A stretch of DNA of 64,000 nucleotides from Nannocystis bainbridge. Lineage in GTDB: Bacteria > Myxococcota_A > Polyangia > Nannocystales > Nannocystaceae. The notes under the pieces were generated by a model. That model searched no databases. It was not told the origin of the DNA and worked only from the letters and a program-made list of their open reading frames with translations. The translations under genes and the position numbers were made by a program. Positions within the stretch are counted from its first letter, which is position 1. The number at the start of each line of letters is the position of its first letter. Positions 33,751 to 44,529 of this stretch are shown piece by piece. The stretch covers positions 1,550,001 through 1,614,000 of the forward strand of contig NZ_JAQNDL010000001.1 of NCBI RefSeq assembly GCF_028368995.1, given 5' to 3'.

Positions 33751-35946
33751 ATGCAAAAATACCATCTTGACCGTAACATCTCATTGCTCCTCGCCAACGT
33801 GCTCGTGATGACGCTGTCGGGATGCAACAATCCCTCGCAGAACGGCACCGACACCGACACCTCGACGGGGACCGAGACGGACGGCACGGACACCGACGCC
33901 ACCGACACCAATTCGACGCCGTCGACCCAGACCGACACGCTGCCGACGAGCACCGAGCCGACGACCACCGAGACGGTCACGACCACCCCGACGAGCACCG
34001 AGCCGACGACCGGGCCGTCGACCGACACCGACACCACCGACACCGACACCACCGACACCGACACCACCGGTGAGCCGGCGATCGAGGTCGTGCGGGTGTG
34101 GGCCACCGCCAACCCGCCGCTGCTCGAGCAGGACCGCATCGTCGCCCTGACGCCGGCGCTCGACGCCGCCACCGCGACCCTCACCGTCGCCGGCGACGTC
34201 GTCAGCATCCAGAGCGTCGCGGTCACCCAGCAGGGCCACGCGATCATCAGCTACGACGCCCCGGGCGCGACCGGCGGCGTCATCATCAAGACCGACCTCG
34301 CCGACAGCCCCGTCGACGGCCCGCTCGGCCTCGGCGACCGCGTCATCCGCGGCCCGGCGACCGGGCTGCAGACCCCGAAGGGCGTCGAGGTCGGTCCCAA
34401 CGCCACCTTCCTGGTCGCCGACACCACCGCCGCCTCGATCAAGATCTTCGAGTTCGCCGCTGACGGCGACATCGCCCCGATCGTCGAGATCACCGACCTC
34501 GGCAGCTCCGAGGCCATCTGGGACGTGCACTACATCGGCGGCAACACCGACACGCTGTACGCCGCCGGCACCAACGGCGAGGTCCAGGTCTACGAGGACT
34601 TCACCAACGCGATGGGCCAGGCCGGACCGGACCGCACGATCGTGCCGGTCGAGGGCGGCAACAAGGTCTCCGTCAACCTGCACGGCATCACCGTCGTCGG
34701 CAACAACCTGTTCCTCAGCGACGTCGGCGACCCGATGGAGGCGACCGACGGCCAGCTGTTCCGCATCGAGGACCCGGCCAACGCCGAGGGCGACGTCGAG
34801 GTGACGCAGCGCATCCAGGGCGGCGACCTCGGCAACCCGGTCGACCTCGAGGTCGGCGGCAATCCGAGCACCCTGTGGGTGGTCGAGAAGTCCAACGACA
34901 AGCTGCTGCGCTACCGGCCGCCGCTCCTCGGTCAGGACTTCGAGCTCGTCGACAGCATCGAGGTCATCAAGCCCGAGTCGGTCGCGCTGGCCACCAACAA
35001 CCGCCTGATCCTCACCCGCAACCCGACCGGCCTCGACGGCGACGGCGTGCTCGAGGTCGAGGTCCCGCTCATCGGCGCCCCGGCGATCACCGCCACCATC
35101 GACCGCCTCGGCTCGATCACCTCGATCCAGAGCCTGGCCCTCCACAGCGGCGGCGACGGCTTCGTCGGCTTCGACGGCACCCCGGCCTCCGACGGCGCCG
35201 GCGTGTTCTCGGCCCCGGCCCTCGCGCAGGCTGAGGACGGCGCCACGGTCGACGCCATCGCCACGCGGATCTGGGGCTCTGCCACCGGCCTCGTCGCGCC
35301 CAAGGGCATGACGCTGAACGCCGCGGGCGACCGCCTGTTCGTCGCCGACCTCGGTGACTCGACCATCAAGGTGTTCGACGCCGCCACCTTCGGCGACGCC
35401 GAGCCGCTGTTCCAGTTCGCCGAGCTCGGCGGCGGCGCGGTGTGGGACATCGACTACGACGACGAGAACGACCGCCTGTTCGCCGCCGGCGTCGACGGCA
35501 CCGTGCGGGTGTTCGACGCCGCCCTGACCGACGAGGGCACCAACGGCCCCGCGCGCACCTTCACGCCGGCCGACGACCAGGAGCAGGTCATCGGCGTCAA
35601 CCTCCACGGCATCCAGTACGACCCGATCAGCAAGACCTTGATCCTCACCGATGTCGGTGACGCGATGTCCGACACCGACGGCGCCATCTTCCTGATCGCC
35701 GACGCCGACACCGCCGAGGGCAACGTCGTCGTCGCCGCCAGCATCTCGGGCGACCAGACCCACCTCGGCAACCCGGTCGACCTCGCCTTCGACGGCACGC
35801 ACCTCTACGTGGCCGAGAAGGCCCAGTCGCGGGTGCTCCGCTACAGCGACATCCTCGGCTTCACCGGCGCCAACAACGTCGAAGAGGACGCGTTCATCGA
35901 GGTGACCAACGCCGAGTCGGTCCGCCTCGAGTTCGGCACGCCCTGA
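33751..35946 (+). CDS. Lipoprotein with duplicated beta-propeller domain
   Basis: 731 residues from the ATG at 33751; the longer frame from 33676 has no signal peptide. Lipobox LSGC, then an 80-residue Thr/Asp/Ser/Glu spacer containing TDTDT three times (34021-34065). The rest is two homologous halves: ATGLQTPKGVEVGPNATFLV matches ATGLVAPKGMTLNAAGDRLF, VNLHGITVVGNNLFLSDVGD matches VNLHGIQYDPISKTLILTDV, and both share LGNPVDL near the end. Each half looks like an NHL/YVTN-type propeller. Likely a surface-exposed binding protein. Followed by two strong hairpins. Confidence 0.82.
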   Translation: MQKYHLDRNISLLLANVLVMTLSGCNNPSQNGTDTDTSTGTETDGTDTDATDTNSTPSTQTDTLPTSTEPTTTETVTTTPTSTEPTTGPSTDTDTTDTDTTDTDTTGEPAIEVVRVWATANPPLLEQDRIVALTPALDAATATLTVAGDVVSIQSVAVTQQGHAIISYDAPGATGGVIIKTDLADSPVDGPLGLGDRVIRGPATGLQTPKGVEVGPNATFLVADTTAASIKIFEFAADGDIAPIVEITDLGSSEAIWDVHYIGGNTDTLYAAGTNGEVQVYEDFTNAMGQAGPDRTIVPVEGGNKVSVNLHGITVVGNNLFLSDVGDPMEATDGQLFRIEDPANAEGDVEVTQRIQGGDLGNPVDLEVGGNPSTLWVVEKSNDKLLRYRPPLLGQDFELVDSIEVIKPESVALATNNRLILTRNPTGLDGDGVLEVEVPLIGAPAITATIDRLGSITSIQSLALHSGGDGFVGFDGTPASDGAGVFSAPALAQAEDGATVDAIATRIWGSATGLVAPKGMTLNAAGDRLFVADLGDSTIKVFDAATFGDAEPLFQFAELGGGAVWDIDYDDENDRLFAAGVDGTVRVFDAALTDEGTNGPARTFTPADDQEQVIGVNLHGIQYDPISKTLILTDVGDAMSDTDGAIFLIADADTAEGNVVVAASISGDQTHLGNPVDLAFDGTHLYVAEKAQSRVLRYSDILGFTGANNVEEDAFIEVTNAESVRLEFGTP

Positions 35947-35960
35947 ACCATCCCCGCTGA

Positions 35961-36025
35961 CCCGCGGCGCCAGCCCGCCGCGGGCCGAAGCGCCGACCCG
36001 CGGCTGTCCGCGCGTCGGCGCTTTT
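35961..36025. terminator. Tandem hairpins with T-tract between convergent genes
   Basis: Stem 1: CCCGCGGCG/CGCCGCGGG (35961-35984). Stem 2: AAGCGCCGAC/GTCGGCGCTT (35988-36023) ending in TTTT at 36022-36025. It has the form of a rho-independent terminator for the lipoprotein gene, and the stems may also serve the convergent AraC gene. Confidence 0.8.
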
Positions 36026-36042
36026 CATGTGCGCCAATCACC

Positions 36043-37113
36043 TCACTGCGGCCGCTTGCGCCACACCTGCGGTGAATGGCCGGTCCAGCGCTTGAATGCG
36101 CGGTGGAACGCGCTCGGCTCGGAGAACCCCAGCAGATAGGCGACCTCGGAGATCGCCAGGCGGCGGTCGCCGAGGTAGCCGAGGGCCAGCTCGCAGCGCA
36201 GCTCGGCCAGCTGATCGCGGAAGCTGGTGCCCTCGGCCTGCAGCTGGCGGTTCAGCGTGCGCACCCCGATCGCCAGGCGGCGGGCGACCTGCTCGCAGGT
36301 CGGCACCCCGCCGCGCAGCTCCTGGCTCAGCGCCTGGCGCACCTGCGCCGTCAGGCCGGTGGCCGCGCGCTGGCGGGCCAGCACCTCGCTGGCGGCCCGC
36401 TCGAGCACGACCCGCAGGCGGGCGTCGGCGCCCGGCTGGCGCAGCTCGAGCGTCGCCCGCGTGAATCGCAGCACCGTCGCGTCGGCGCCGAAGCGCAGCG
36501 GGCAGGCGAACACGCGCCGGTACTCGCTCACGTGGGCCGGCTCGGGGTAGCCCAGGCGCATCTCGCTCGGGGCGAACCGCACCTGCGTGGTGACGCGAAA
36601 GCGCGTGAGCATGCAGGCGAGCGTGAACTCGATGGAGTACGGCGCGGCCGGCCCGAAGCTCGGCGGCAATTCGAGGCGCAGGCGGCCCTCGTCGGCGTCA
36701 GCCTCGAATTGCAGGCGAAAGTCGGCGCGCACGATGCGGAAGTAGCGGGCCAGCGCCGCGAGCCCCTCGCCGAGGGTCGGCGCCGCCCCGGCCACGTAGT
36801 CGACGACGTCGAAGTGCCCGAACGGGATGGCCTCGGCGGCGTGCAGCGCCAGCGCCGGGTCGCCGCTGCGCTGCAGCGCCTCGCGCCACAGCGTCGCGCG
36901 CACGGCCGGCCCCAGCCGCAGGTCGGCGTCGTCGGCCGCGCGCCGGTCGATGCCCACGTCGGCCAGCAATGCCTCGACGTCGACCCCGGCCAGCGCCGCG
37001 CCGACCAGCGGCGGACACACGGCGATGTTGAGCGGCACCTCGAAGGTCGGCGCCAGGGCGCGCAGGGCCGCCGGTTTGTCGGGAAGGGTCAATTCTTTGA
37101 CGCCGACGGTCAT
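36043..37113 (-). CDS. AraC-family transcriptional regulator
   Basis: 356 residues. The N-terminal ~230 residues match the arabinose-binding-like domain of OruR/ArgR-type AraC proteins (ALHAAEAIPFGHFDVVDYVA, SIEFTLACMLTRFRV). The C-terminus has two helix-turn-helix motifs: ARRLAIGVRTLNRQLQAEG and ISEVAYLLGFSEPSAFHRAF, ending KRWTGHSPQVWRK, the AraC signature. Divergent from a lipoprotein gene with only 34 bp between start codons, so the regulator and its target probably share a promoter region. The ligand is unknown. Confidence 0.93.
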   Translation of the reverse strand: MTVGVKELTLPDKPAALRALAPTFEVPLNIAVCPPLVGAALAGVDVEALLADVGIDRRAADDADLRLGPAVRATLWREALQRSGDPALALHAAEAIPFGHFDVVDYVAGAAPTLGEGLAALARYFRIVRADFRLQFEADADEGRLRLELPPSFGPAAPYSIEFTLACMLTRFRVTTQVRFAPSEMRLGYPEPAHVSEYRRVFACPLRFGADATVLRFTRATLELRQPGADARLRVVLERAASEVLARQRAATGLTAQVRQALSQELRGGVPTCEQVARRLAIGVRTLNRQLQAEGTSFRDQLAELRCELALGYLGDRRLAISEVAYLLGFSEPSAFHRAFKRWTGHSPQVWRKRPQ

Positions 37114-37147
37114 CGAACGCTGGGCCGCGCCCGCCTACCGTAACAGC

Positions 37148-37579
37148 ATGTCCAGGACCCATCCAGCCGAGCACCGGCCGCCCCGAGGCGCGCGCGCGTT
37201 CACCCTGGCGTTATCGCTCGCGGCCGCGGCTTGCAGCGTCGCCGACGCCCGCCCGCAGCCCGAGCCGGCCCCCGTGGCCCCGCAGCCCGTCGCGCCCCGC
37301 GAAAACCCGCTCGTCGGCCCCGAGTTCGTCAAGGGCCAGCAGACGCTCGCCGGTCGGATCGAGGAGCGGCTGGTCGCCGGCTCCTACGTCTATCTGGCGA
37401 TCCGCGGCCAGGACGGCGCCACGCAGTGGGCCGCCGTCCTCGGCGCCGCGCCGGCCGTCGGCAGCGACGTCGCGCTCGTCAGCGTCGGCCGCCGCAGCGA
37501 TTTCCATTCACCCCGGCTGCAGCGCGATTTCCCCGTCCTCCACTTCGCGGTCGTCCCCGAACCTCCCGCCTCGCATTGA
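37148..37579 (+). CDS. Small lipoprotein with NrfJ-like OB-type domain
   Basis: 143 residues from the ATG at 37148. The signal ends at a weak lipobox (AAAC), followed by a Pro/Ala spacer. The domain GRIEERLVAGSYVYLAIRGQ...QWAAVLGAAPAVGSDV follows the pattern GxVxExxxAGxYxYL...WxAV...VGxxV seen in NrfJ-related exported proteins, sometimes linked to metal or nitrite reductase biology. Function here is unknown. It lies 34 bp from the divergent AraC gene and 16 bp before the next lipoprotein gene, so it heads a two-gene unit likely under AraC control. Confidence 0.72.
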   Translation: MSRTHPAEHRPPRGARAFTLALSLAAAACSVADARPQPEPAPVAPQPVAPRENPLVGPEFVKGQQTLAGRIEERLVAGSYVYLAIRGQDGATQWAAVLGAAPAVGSDVALVSVGRRSDFHSPRLQRDFPVLHFAVVPEPPASH

Positions 37580-37595
37580 AATCAGGAGCCTCCTC

Positions 37596-38174
37596 ATGTC
37601 GATCTTTACCCATACTCCCTGCATCGCCCTCGCCCTCACCCTCGCCGCCTGCGCCAGCGAGCCCGCCGGGGACAGCACCACCGATTCCCCTGACACCGGC
37701 ACCGACACCGATGATTCGACCGGCACCGGCGAACCGGCGTGCGTCGAGGACGACCTCATGCCCAGCCCGTTCGCCGGCCCCGGCTTCGACCCCGACAAGG
37801 GCGGCCTGCAGGAGCCGCTGCAGGACAGCTACGTGGCCAGCACCACCGTGCTGGTGCTCCGCCCGGAGAAGGCCCAGGAATTCGTCGAGACCGTGACCGC
37901 GATGATCCCGGTGCTGCTGGCCAACCCTGGCCTCGTCGGCTTCTCGACCGCGCAATCGATGAAGTGCGGCACGGCGCGGACCCTGGCGGTGTGGCGCGAC
38001 GACGCGGCGATGATGAACTTCGTCGTCTCGGACGAGCACGTGGCCGGCATGACGCGCACGAGCGAGTTCAGCACCACCGGCACTGTCACCTCGTGGAAGG
38101 TCACACGCGCCGAGCTGCCGATCGCCTGGGACGTCGCCATGACCCGGGCCAGCGAAGCGACGCCCTCGTATTGA
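37596..38174 (+). CDS. Lipoprotein with ABM-like dimeric alpha-beta barrel domain
   Basis: 192 residues. Lipobox LAAC, then an Asp/Thr/Gly/Ser spacer to about residue 48. The remainder (TTVLVLRPEKAQEFVETVTA, NPGLVGFSTAQS, LAVWRDDAAMMNFVVSDEH) has the strand-helix pattern of antibiotic-biosynthesis-monooxygenase-type ferredoxin folds. Such domains oxidise small aromatics without cofactors or bind haem, but no active residues can be assigned. Export as a lipoprotein is unusual for this fold. Second gene of the unit next to AraC. Confidence 0.68.
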   Translation: MSIFTHTPCIALALTLAACASEPAGDSTTDSPDTGTDTDDSTGTGEPACVEDDLMPSPFAGPGFDPDKGGLQEPLQDSYVASTTVLVLRPEKAQEFVETVTAMIPVLLANPGLVGFSTAQSMKCGTARTLAVWRDDAAMMNFVVSDEHVAGMTRTSEFSTTGTVTSWKVTRAELPIAWDVAMTRASEATPSY

Positions 38175-38426
38175 TGGCAGACGCGCGCGCCCGAGGTCGT
38201 CGATTCACGCCCCATCGTGCCGCGGCATCGAGGTCGAGCCATCATGCGCGCCGCCTCGTCCCCGTGATCGAGGCGGCCTTCGACTCCACGACGTCGCTCG
38301 CCTCGCGTCCGCGCGCCCGCCGCGAGCGCGCATGCCGGCTCTCTCGCGGGCGCCATGGACCGCTGGATCGCCGACCGCCTCGCCGCGCGGGTCTCCGCGC
38401 CCGCGCGTGATACGTTCCCGCCCATC

Positions 38427-39512
38427 ATGCGCGCGCTCGCCCTCGCCTCCGCGCTGCTGCTGCCCGCGTGCGCCGGCCGCTACCCGGACGCGCACGACCG
38501 CGTGCGCGAGCTGACCGGGGCCGCCGAGCCGCCCGCCTGGCCGCGCGACTGCCTGGTCGCCAACCACGTCCACACCCTCGTCTCCGACCGCTACAGCCAC
38601 GACCCGACCGCCGCCAACGAGCCCCGGGCCTACGACCCCGCCGGTCTGCGCGCCGCCATCGCCCTGTTCGCGCGCGACGGCGTCGGCGCCATCGTCGTCA
38701 CCGATCACAACAGCCCCCACGCCGGCTTCGACCCGGCCGTGGCCACCGCGCCGCTGACCGTGATCCCCGGCATGGAGTGGACCACCCGCCGCGGCCACGC
38801 CCTGCAGATCGGCCTGCGCCTGGACCGGCCGGCCGACGCGATCCTGCCGCCGCGCTGGCGCGACCGCGTCGTCGCCGAAGATTTCCGCCGCATGGTCGAG
38901 GCCACCCATTCGCACGGCGGCCTCGTGATCATCGCCCACCCGCGGGTCCCGTTCCGCACCTGGCCCGACGACACCTTCGGGGCCGACGGCGTCGAGATCT
39001 GGGGCCTCGACAGTGTGGTGATTCGCAACCGCCAGGCGGTGCGCTGGTGGCACGATCGGCTGATCCGCGGCGAGCGGCTCATCGCCGTCGCCGGCACCGA
39101 CCTGCATCCCGGCGCCTGGTTGCGAGATCACCGGAGGCCGCTCAATCGGGTCACCGCGGCCACCTGCGGCGCCGACGACGTGCTCGCCGGCCTGCGCTCC
39201 GGGCACGTCCTGCTGGTCGACGATGGCGCGGCGCCGCGCGTAGTGCTCGCGGTCGACGGCGAGGCGCGGCCGGGCGACACTCTCCCCCTCGAGGGCCGCG
39301 GCGAGATCGATCTGCAGCTACGCGTGCTCGCCGGCAAAGGGGCCCGGGTCCGCCTGCTGGGCCCGGCGGGCGAGCTGTTCGCCCGCACCGTCGCGGGGCC
39401 CGACGAGACGGTGCGACTGCGGCTGCGCGTGCGCCCGGGCGAGTTCGTGCGGGCCGAGCTGCACCGCCGGCGCAAGCCGCTCGCGCTGACCAACCCGGTG
39501 TATTTCCGCTGA
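38427..39512 (+). CDS. PHP-domain metal-dependent hydrolase, lipoprotein
   Basis: 361 residues from the ATG at 38427, which yields a short signal ending LLPAC. PHP-type metal-binding motifs: NHVHTL near residue 50, VTDHNSPH near 92, GMEWTT, VIIAHPRVPF and AGTDLHPG. This order resembles CehA/McbA family phosphoesterase-type enzymes. The C-terminal ~100 residues form an extra beta domain (VRLLGPAGELFARTVAG). Probably a periplasmic hydrolase of a phosphate or carbamate ester; the substrate is unknown. It stands 250 bp behind the ABM-like gene, too far for a firm operon call. Confidence 0.8.
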   Translation: MRALALASALLLPACAGRYPDAHDRVRELTGAAEPPAWPRDCLVANHVHTLVSDRYSHDPTAANEPRAYDPAGLRAAIALFARDGVGAIVVTDHNSPHAGFDPAVATAPLTVIPGMEWTTRRGHALQIGLRLDRPADAILPPRWRDRVVAEDFRRMVEATHSHGGLVIIAHPRVPFRTWPDDTFGADGVEIWGLDSVVIRNRQAVRWWHDRLIRGERLIAVAGTDLHPGAWLRDHRRPLNRVTAATCGADDVLAGLRSGHVLLVDDGAAPRVVLAVDGEARPGDTLPLEGRGEIDLQLRVLAGKGARVRLLGPAGELFARTVAGPDETVRLRLRVRPGEFVRAELHRRRKPLALTNPVYFR

Positions 39513-39647
39513 CCGGACGACCCTCGCCGCATCGGCGACCGGCGTGGCGAGCTGCACGCCCCGCCGCGTCGGGGTGGTCGAGAAGGCCGACGGCCTGTTC
39601 GCGCTCGCGCGCCTCGGCGACGGCGCGGGCCAGCAGGTCCACGAGAG

Positions 39648-39711
39648 GACATGTCCTGGAGGGCATGCTCTTTCGGTCATGCCCTTTAGGACATGCCCCC
39701 GAGGACATGCC

Positions 39712-39717
<6 letters not shown>
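39648..39717. repeat. Five-unit 14-nt repeat array at the stop of the CoA ligase gene
   Basis: Unit starts at 39648, 39662, 39676, 39690 and 39704, exactly 14 nt apart (GACATGTCC, GGCATGCTC, GTCATGCCC, GACATGCCC, GACATGCCT). The last unit overlaps the stop codon (39712-39714) of the minus-strand ligase gene. AGGGCATG and CATGCCCT can also pair across units. Confidence 0.9.
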
Positions 39718-41277
<1,560 letters not shown>

Positions 41278-41569
41278 CGTACCAGGCGCGGCCGCCCGCT
41301 GCTGGCCGCCCGCCGCGGCCCCGACGGCCCGATCCACCCATCGCCGCCGACGCTGCGTCACCCGCGACCAGCGGCGCCTCGCGCGGCGATCCCACCTCGG
41401 CCGGACGGGCGCCGCGGCTCCTACGATTCGCCGCGCTCTCGCCAATGCCCGGCGGCCGCGAATGCGCATAGCGGCCCGATTGGCGGCCCGCGGGGCCTCC
41501 CTGCCCCCTTCCCTCCCGCGTGAACTCGCTCACCCGGGCCGGGCGCGCGCGTGTGCGAGACTGCGGCGA

Positions 41570-42511
41570 ATGACCGCGAGGGCCCCCTTCGCCACCTTCG
41601 ACCGCGACGCGTGGGCCCGGCTGCGCGAGCAGACCCCGCTGACGCTCGGCGAGGCCGACCTCGACGCGCTGCGAGGCATCAACGAGCGGCTGTCGCTGGT
41701 CGAGGTGCAGGAGATCTGGCTGCCGGTCACGCGCCTCCTCAACCTCCGCTTCGCCGCCTTACGCGAGCTCGGGCGCGTCACCCAGACCTTCCTCGGCCGC
41801 ACCGGCCCGGGCCTCGCCTCGCCGTTCATCCTCGGCCTCGCGGGCAGCGTCGCCGTCGGCAAGAGCACCGCCGGGCGCGTGCTGCAGACCATCCTCTCGC
41901 GCTGGCCCGAGCACCCGCGCGTCGACCTCGTCACCACCGACGGCTTCCTGTTCCCCAACGCCCAGCTCGAGGCGCGCGGGATCCTCGGGCGGAAGGGCTT
42001 CCCCGAGAGCTACGACCTGCGCCAGCTGATGCGCTTCGTCGCCGACGTGCGCGAGGGCGCCGAAGACGTCTCGGCCCCCGTCTACTCGCACCTCATCTAC
42101 GACATCGTCCCCGACGAGCGGCAGCACGTGCGCCGGCCCGACATCCTCATCCTCGAGGGCCTCAACGTGCTGCAGCGCGGCGCGCACGCGACCGGCCGCA
42201 AGGGCGTCTACATCTCCGACTACTTCGACTTCTCGATCTACGTCGACGCCGACGAGGCCGCGATCCGCGAGTGGTTCTTCCAGCGGTTCCGTCGCCTGCG
42301 CGAGACCGCCTTCCGCGACCCGCACTCGTACTTCCACAAGTACGCCAGCATGCCCGAGGCCACCGCCATGCAGCTCGCGCACACGGTGTGGGACACCATC
42401 AACGGCGTCAACCTGCGGCAGAACATCGCCCCGACCCGCGAGCGCGCCGACCTCATCCTCGAGAAGGCCGCCGACCACTCGGTCCAGCGCGTCCGCCTGC
42501 GCGCCGGCTGA
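41570..42511 (+). CDS. coaA: Type I pantothenate kinase
   Basis: 313 residues, the normal length of bacterial CoaA. P-loop GSVAVGKST at about residues 93-101. [31 protein letters not shown] and ILEGLNVL follow the E. coli enzyme closely, as do SIYVDADE and YFHKYASM. Reaction: ATP plus pantothenate to 4'-phosphopantothenate, first step of CoA synthesis, cytoplasmic. Divergent from the CoA-ligase gene (292 bp apart); both use or supply CoA, which may be coincidence. Confidence 0.95.
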   Translation: MTARAPFATFDRDAWARLREQTPLTLGEADLDALRGINERLSLVEVQEIWLPVTRLLNLRFAALRELGRVTQTFLGRTGPGLASPFILGLAGSVAVGKSTAGRVLQTILSRWPEHPRVDLVTTDGFLFPNAQLEARGILGRKGFPESYDLRQLMRFVADVREGAEDVSAPVYSHLIYDIVPDERQHVRRPDILILEGLNVLQRGAHATGRKGVYISDYFDFSIYVDADEAAIREWFFQRFRRLRETAFRDPHSYFHKYASMPEATAMQLAHTVWDTINGVNLRQNIAPTRERADLILEKAADHSVQRVRLRAG

Positions 42512-42683
42512 AGGCCGCGAGGGCGAGCATCGGCGCTCGCGCGACGACCTCCGCGGCGATCACCCGCGCGACGGAGTGCGCGGGCGAACTCGAGCCATCG
42601 CCGATCTCGCCGCGCTATCGGGACGGGCGACGCCCGGATCCTGGACAGCACATCGCCTCCCGAGGTACGGCTGGCGCTCCGTC

Positions 42684-43373
42684 ATGACCGGCCTCCTCAT
42701 CAGCCCGGGCGCCGTCAGCGTGCATTTCTCGGGCGCCTCGGACCACGATCTCGAGCGCGGCTTCGCCGGGCTGAAGGCGCTGGCGCGGCGGCTGCATCTG
42801 CGGCGCCTCGTCTGCTGGGATACCGACGGCCGCACCGACACCACCGAGTGCCACCAGGGCTCCGCGCTGTTCGACGGCCCGCTCGAGCTCGAATTTCCCC
42901 GCCTCGTCGGCGTCTCCGCCGACTACGCGCTGCCCGACAGCGACGCTCTCGCCCGCCTGCTCGTCACCCGCGCCGACGCGGGCCTGGCCGTCAGCGGCGG
43001 GTTCCCGCCGTTCGAGGCCGACCTGGAGTTCGCCGATCCGCAGCGGACGCGCGGCCATGCCTGCCTCGAATTCGTGCTCGCCGCCGCCGACGCGCTCGAC
43101 GCCCGGATCGCCGTGTTCGTCAGCGGCACCGGCGACGCCATGCCCTCGGCGACCGAGTCCGACGCGCGGGTCCGCCTCGTCGCCCTGCCGGCGGCGCAGA
43201 TCGACGAGGCCACGCGCGAGCGCCTGCGCAGCGCCGGTGCCATCGTCGACGCACCTGACGAGCGCGCCGTCGCCGTGTGGCTGCTCGGCGAGCGCTCGTT
43301 CGCCCCGGGCCGGGCCCCGACCGAGGAATTGCTGCGACATGTCGAGCGGCTGCTCCGCGGCCCTGCGCGCTGA
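42684..43373 (+). CDS. Conserved-looking hypothetical protein
   Basis: 229 residues from the ATG at 42684. No signal peptide or membrane helix. It begins MTGLLISPGAVSVHFSGASD and shows a helix/strand alternation with a hydrophobic core (LEFVLAAADALDARIAVFVSGTG, AVAVWLLGERSF). I do not recognise a family; the middle resembles a Rossmann-like fold, but no nucleotide motif is present. It follows the coaA gene by 172 bp, so it could share a transcript. Confidence 0.6.
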   Translation: MTGLLISPGAVSVHFSGASDHDLERGFAGLKALARRLHLRRLVCWDTDGRTDTTECHQGSALFDGPLELEFPRLVGVSADYALPDSDALARLLVTRADAGLAVSGGFPPFEADLEFADPQRTRGHACLEFVLAAADALDARIAVFVSGTGDAMPSATESDARVRLVALPAAQIDEATRERLRSAGAIVDAPDERAVAVWLLGERSFAPGRAPTEELLRHVERLLRGPAR

Positions 43374-43764
43374 TCCCCGCCAATCACCACAGTCCGTCAC
43401 TACGGTCGCTCGCCAGGCGACCGGCGGTCGCCACGAACACTCACCGTCACGCGATCATCCTCCGATCGCGCGCCATCGACCCGAACTCCTCGCGCCGGAT
43501 CGCCTCGCTACGCCTCCGGTCACGCAGCGCCCTCACTACGCAGCTCGAGCGCGCCGTCGCAAAAGCGCGCACAAAGGCTCGCCGGACCGAGAAATTCGCG
43601 TGGGCCGGCGTGCTCAGCAGGACGGCCCACGCTCGCGGCACCGCCATTCTCGCGGCGCGATGCCGGATCGCCGCTACCTCGACGCCACGCGTGCAGGCAG
43701 CCCTCATGGGGCCCTCCGAGGCTCGCCGATCGCGGGGCTCGGCGGCCCGGTGATACGGTTCGCC
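43374..43764. other. Gene-free stretch
   Basis: 391 bp between the hypothetical gene and the Cys-rich lipoprotein gene. Frames here are Arg/Ala/His-rich without ribosome sites, and I see no hairpin followed by a T-tract. Confidence 0.45.
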
Positions 43765-44412
43765 ATGCTCCGCCGATCGTCGCTCTTGCTGGTCCTCACC
43801 GCCGCGGCCTGCTTCTCCGACAATGGGCTGTCGACCAACAGCGGCGTCAGCGTGAGCACTGCCGGCACGACCGCGACCGGCACCGACGCGACAGGCACCG
43901 ACGCGACCTCGAGCTCGACCTCGGACGCGCCGGTGACGACCTCGGCGGCGACGACGACCACCACCACCTCCGCCACCACTGCGCCGGCGACCACCGACGA
44001 GCTGACCTCGGACGCGCTGACCACCGGCGCCACGACTTCGAGCACGAGCGAGCCCGGCACCACCACCGGACCGGACACCGGCGAGGCCACCACCGACGCC
44101 GGCCCCTACGCCGCCTGCGCCGCCGCGGCGACCAACTACGAGTGCTTCGCCTGCTGTCAGGTCAACCACGGCGACTGGGAGGTGTTCCGCGGGACCGTCG
44201 CCGGGTGCGTCTGCGAGGACATCAATCACCAGTGCTACCCCGGCTGCGCCGGCCCGCTGTGCAACAGCGACGAGCTCGAGCAGTCGTGCTTCGGCTGCTT
44301 CCCCGCCGACGACGCCTGCATCGCGGCGGGGCTCACCGAGTGCGTGACGATCGCCGAGTGCGCCGCCTTCGCCAGCTGCCTCGAGGGCGCGGCCTGCAGC
44401 GCCAAGGGTTGA
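43765..44412 (+). CDS. Lipoprotein with Thr/Ser linker and Cys-rich C-terminal domain
   Basis: 215 residues. The signal ends at AAAC. A linker of some 95 residues, almost all Ser, Thr, Ala, Asp, Gly and Glu, is followed by a compact domain with about 13 Cys (CFACCQVN, CVCEDINHQC, CAGPLC, CFGCFP), implying several disulphides. I cannot name the family; the layout repeats that of other lipoproteins in this window. Probably displayed on the outer membrane. It ends 117 bp before a kinase gene on the same strand. Confidence 0.72.
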   Translation: MLRRSSLLLVLTAAACFSDNGLSTNSGVSVSTAGTTATGTDATGTDATSSSTSDAPVTTSAATTTTTTSATTAPATTDELTSDALTTGATTSSTSEPGTTTGPDTGEATTDAGPYAACAAAATNYECFACCQVNHGDWEVFRGTVAGCVCEDINHQCYPGCAGPLCNSDELEQSCFGCFPADDACIAAGLTECVTIAECAAFASCLEGAACSAKG

Positions 44413-44529
44413 GCGGAGTCGCCGCGCCCGCGCTCACCGATCCCCTCGTCGCTGCCGGTTCAGGACCCTCCCCGGCGCGCCGTCGCCTTGCATCGCTCCC
44501 GGCCGCCGGCGGGAGTATCCTCGACCTCC

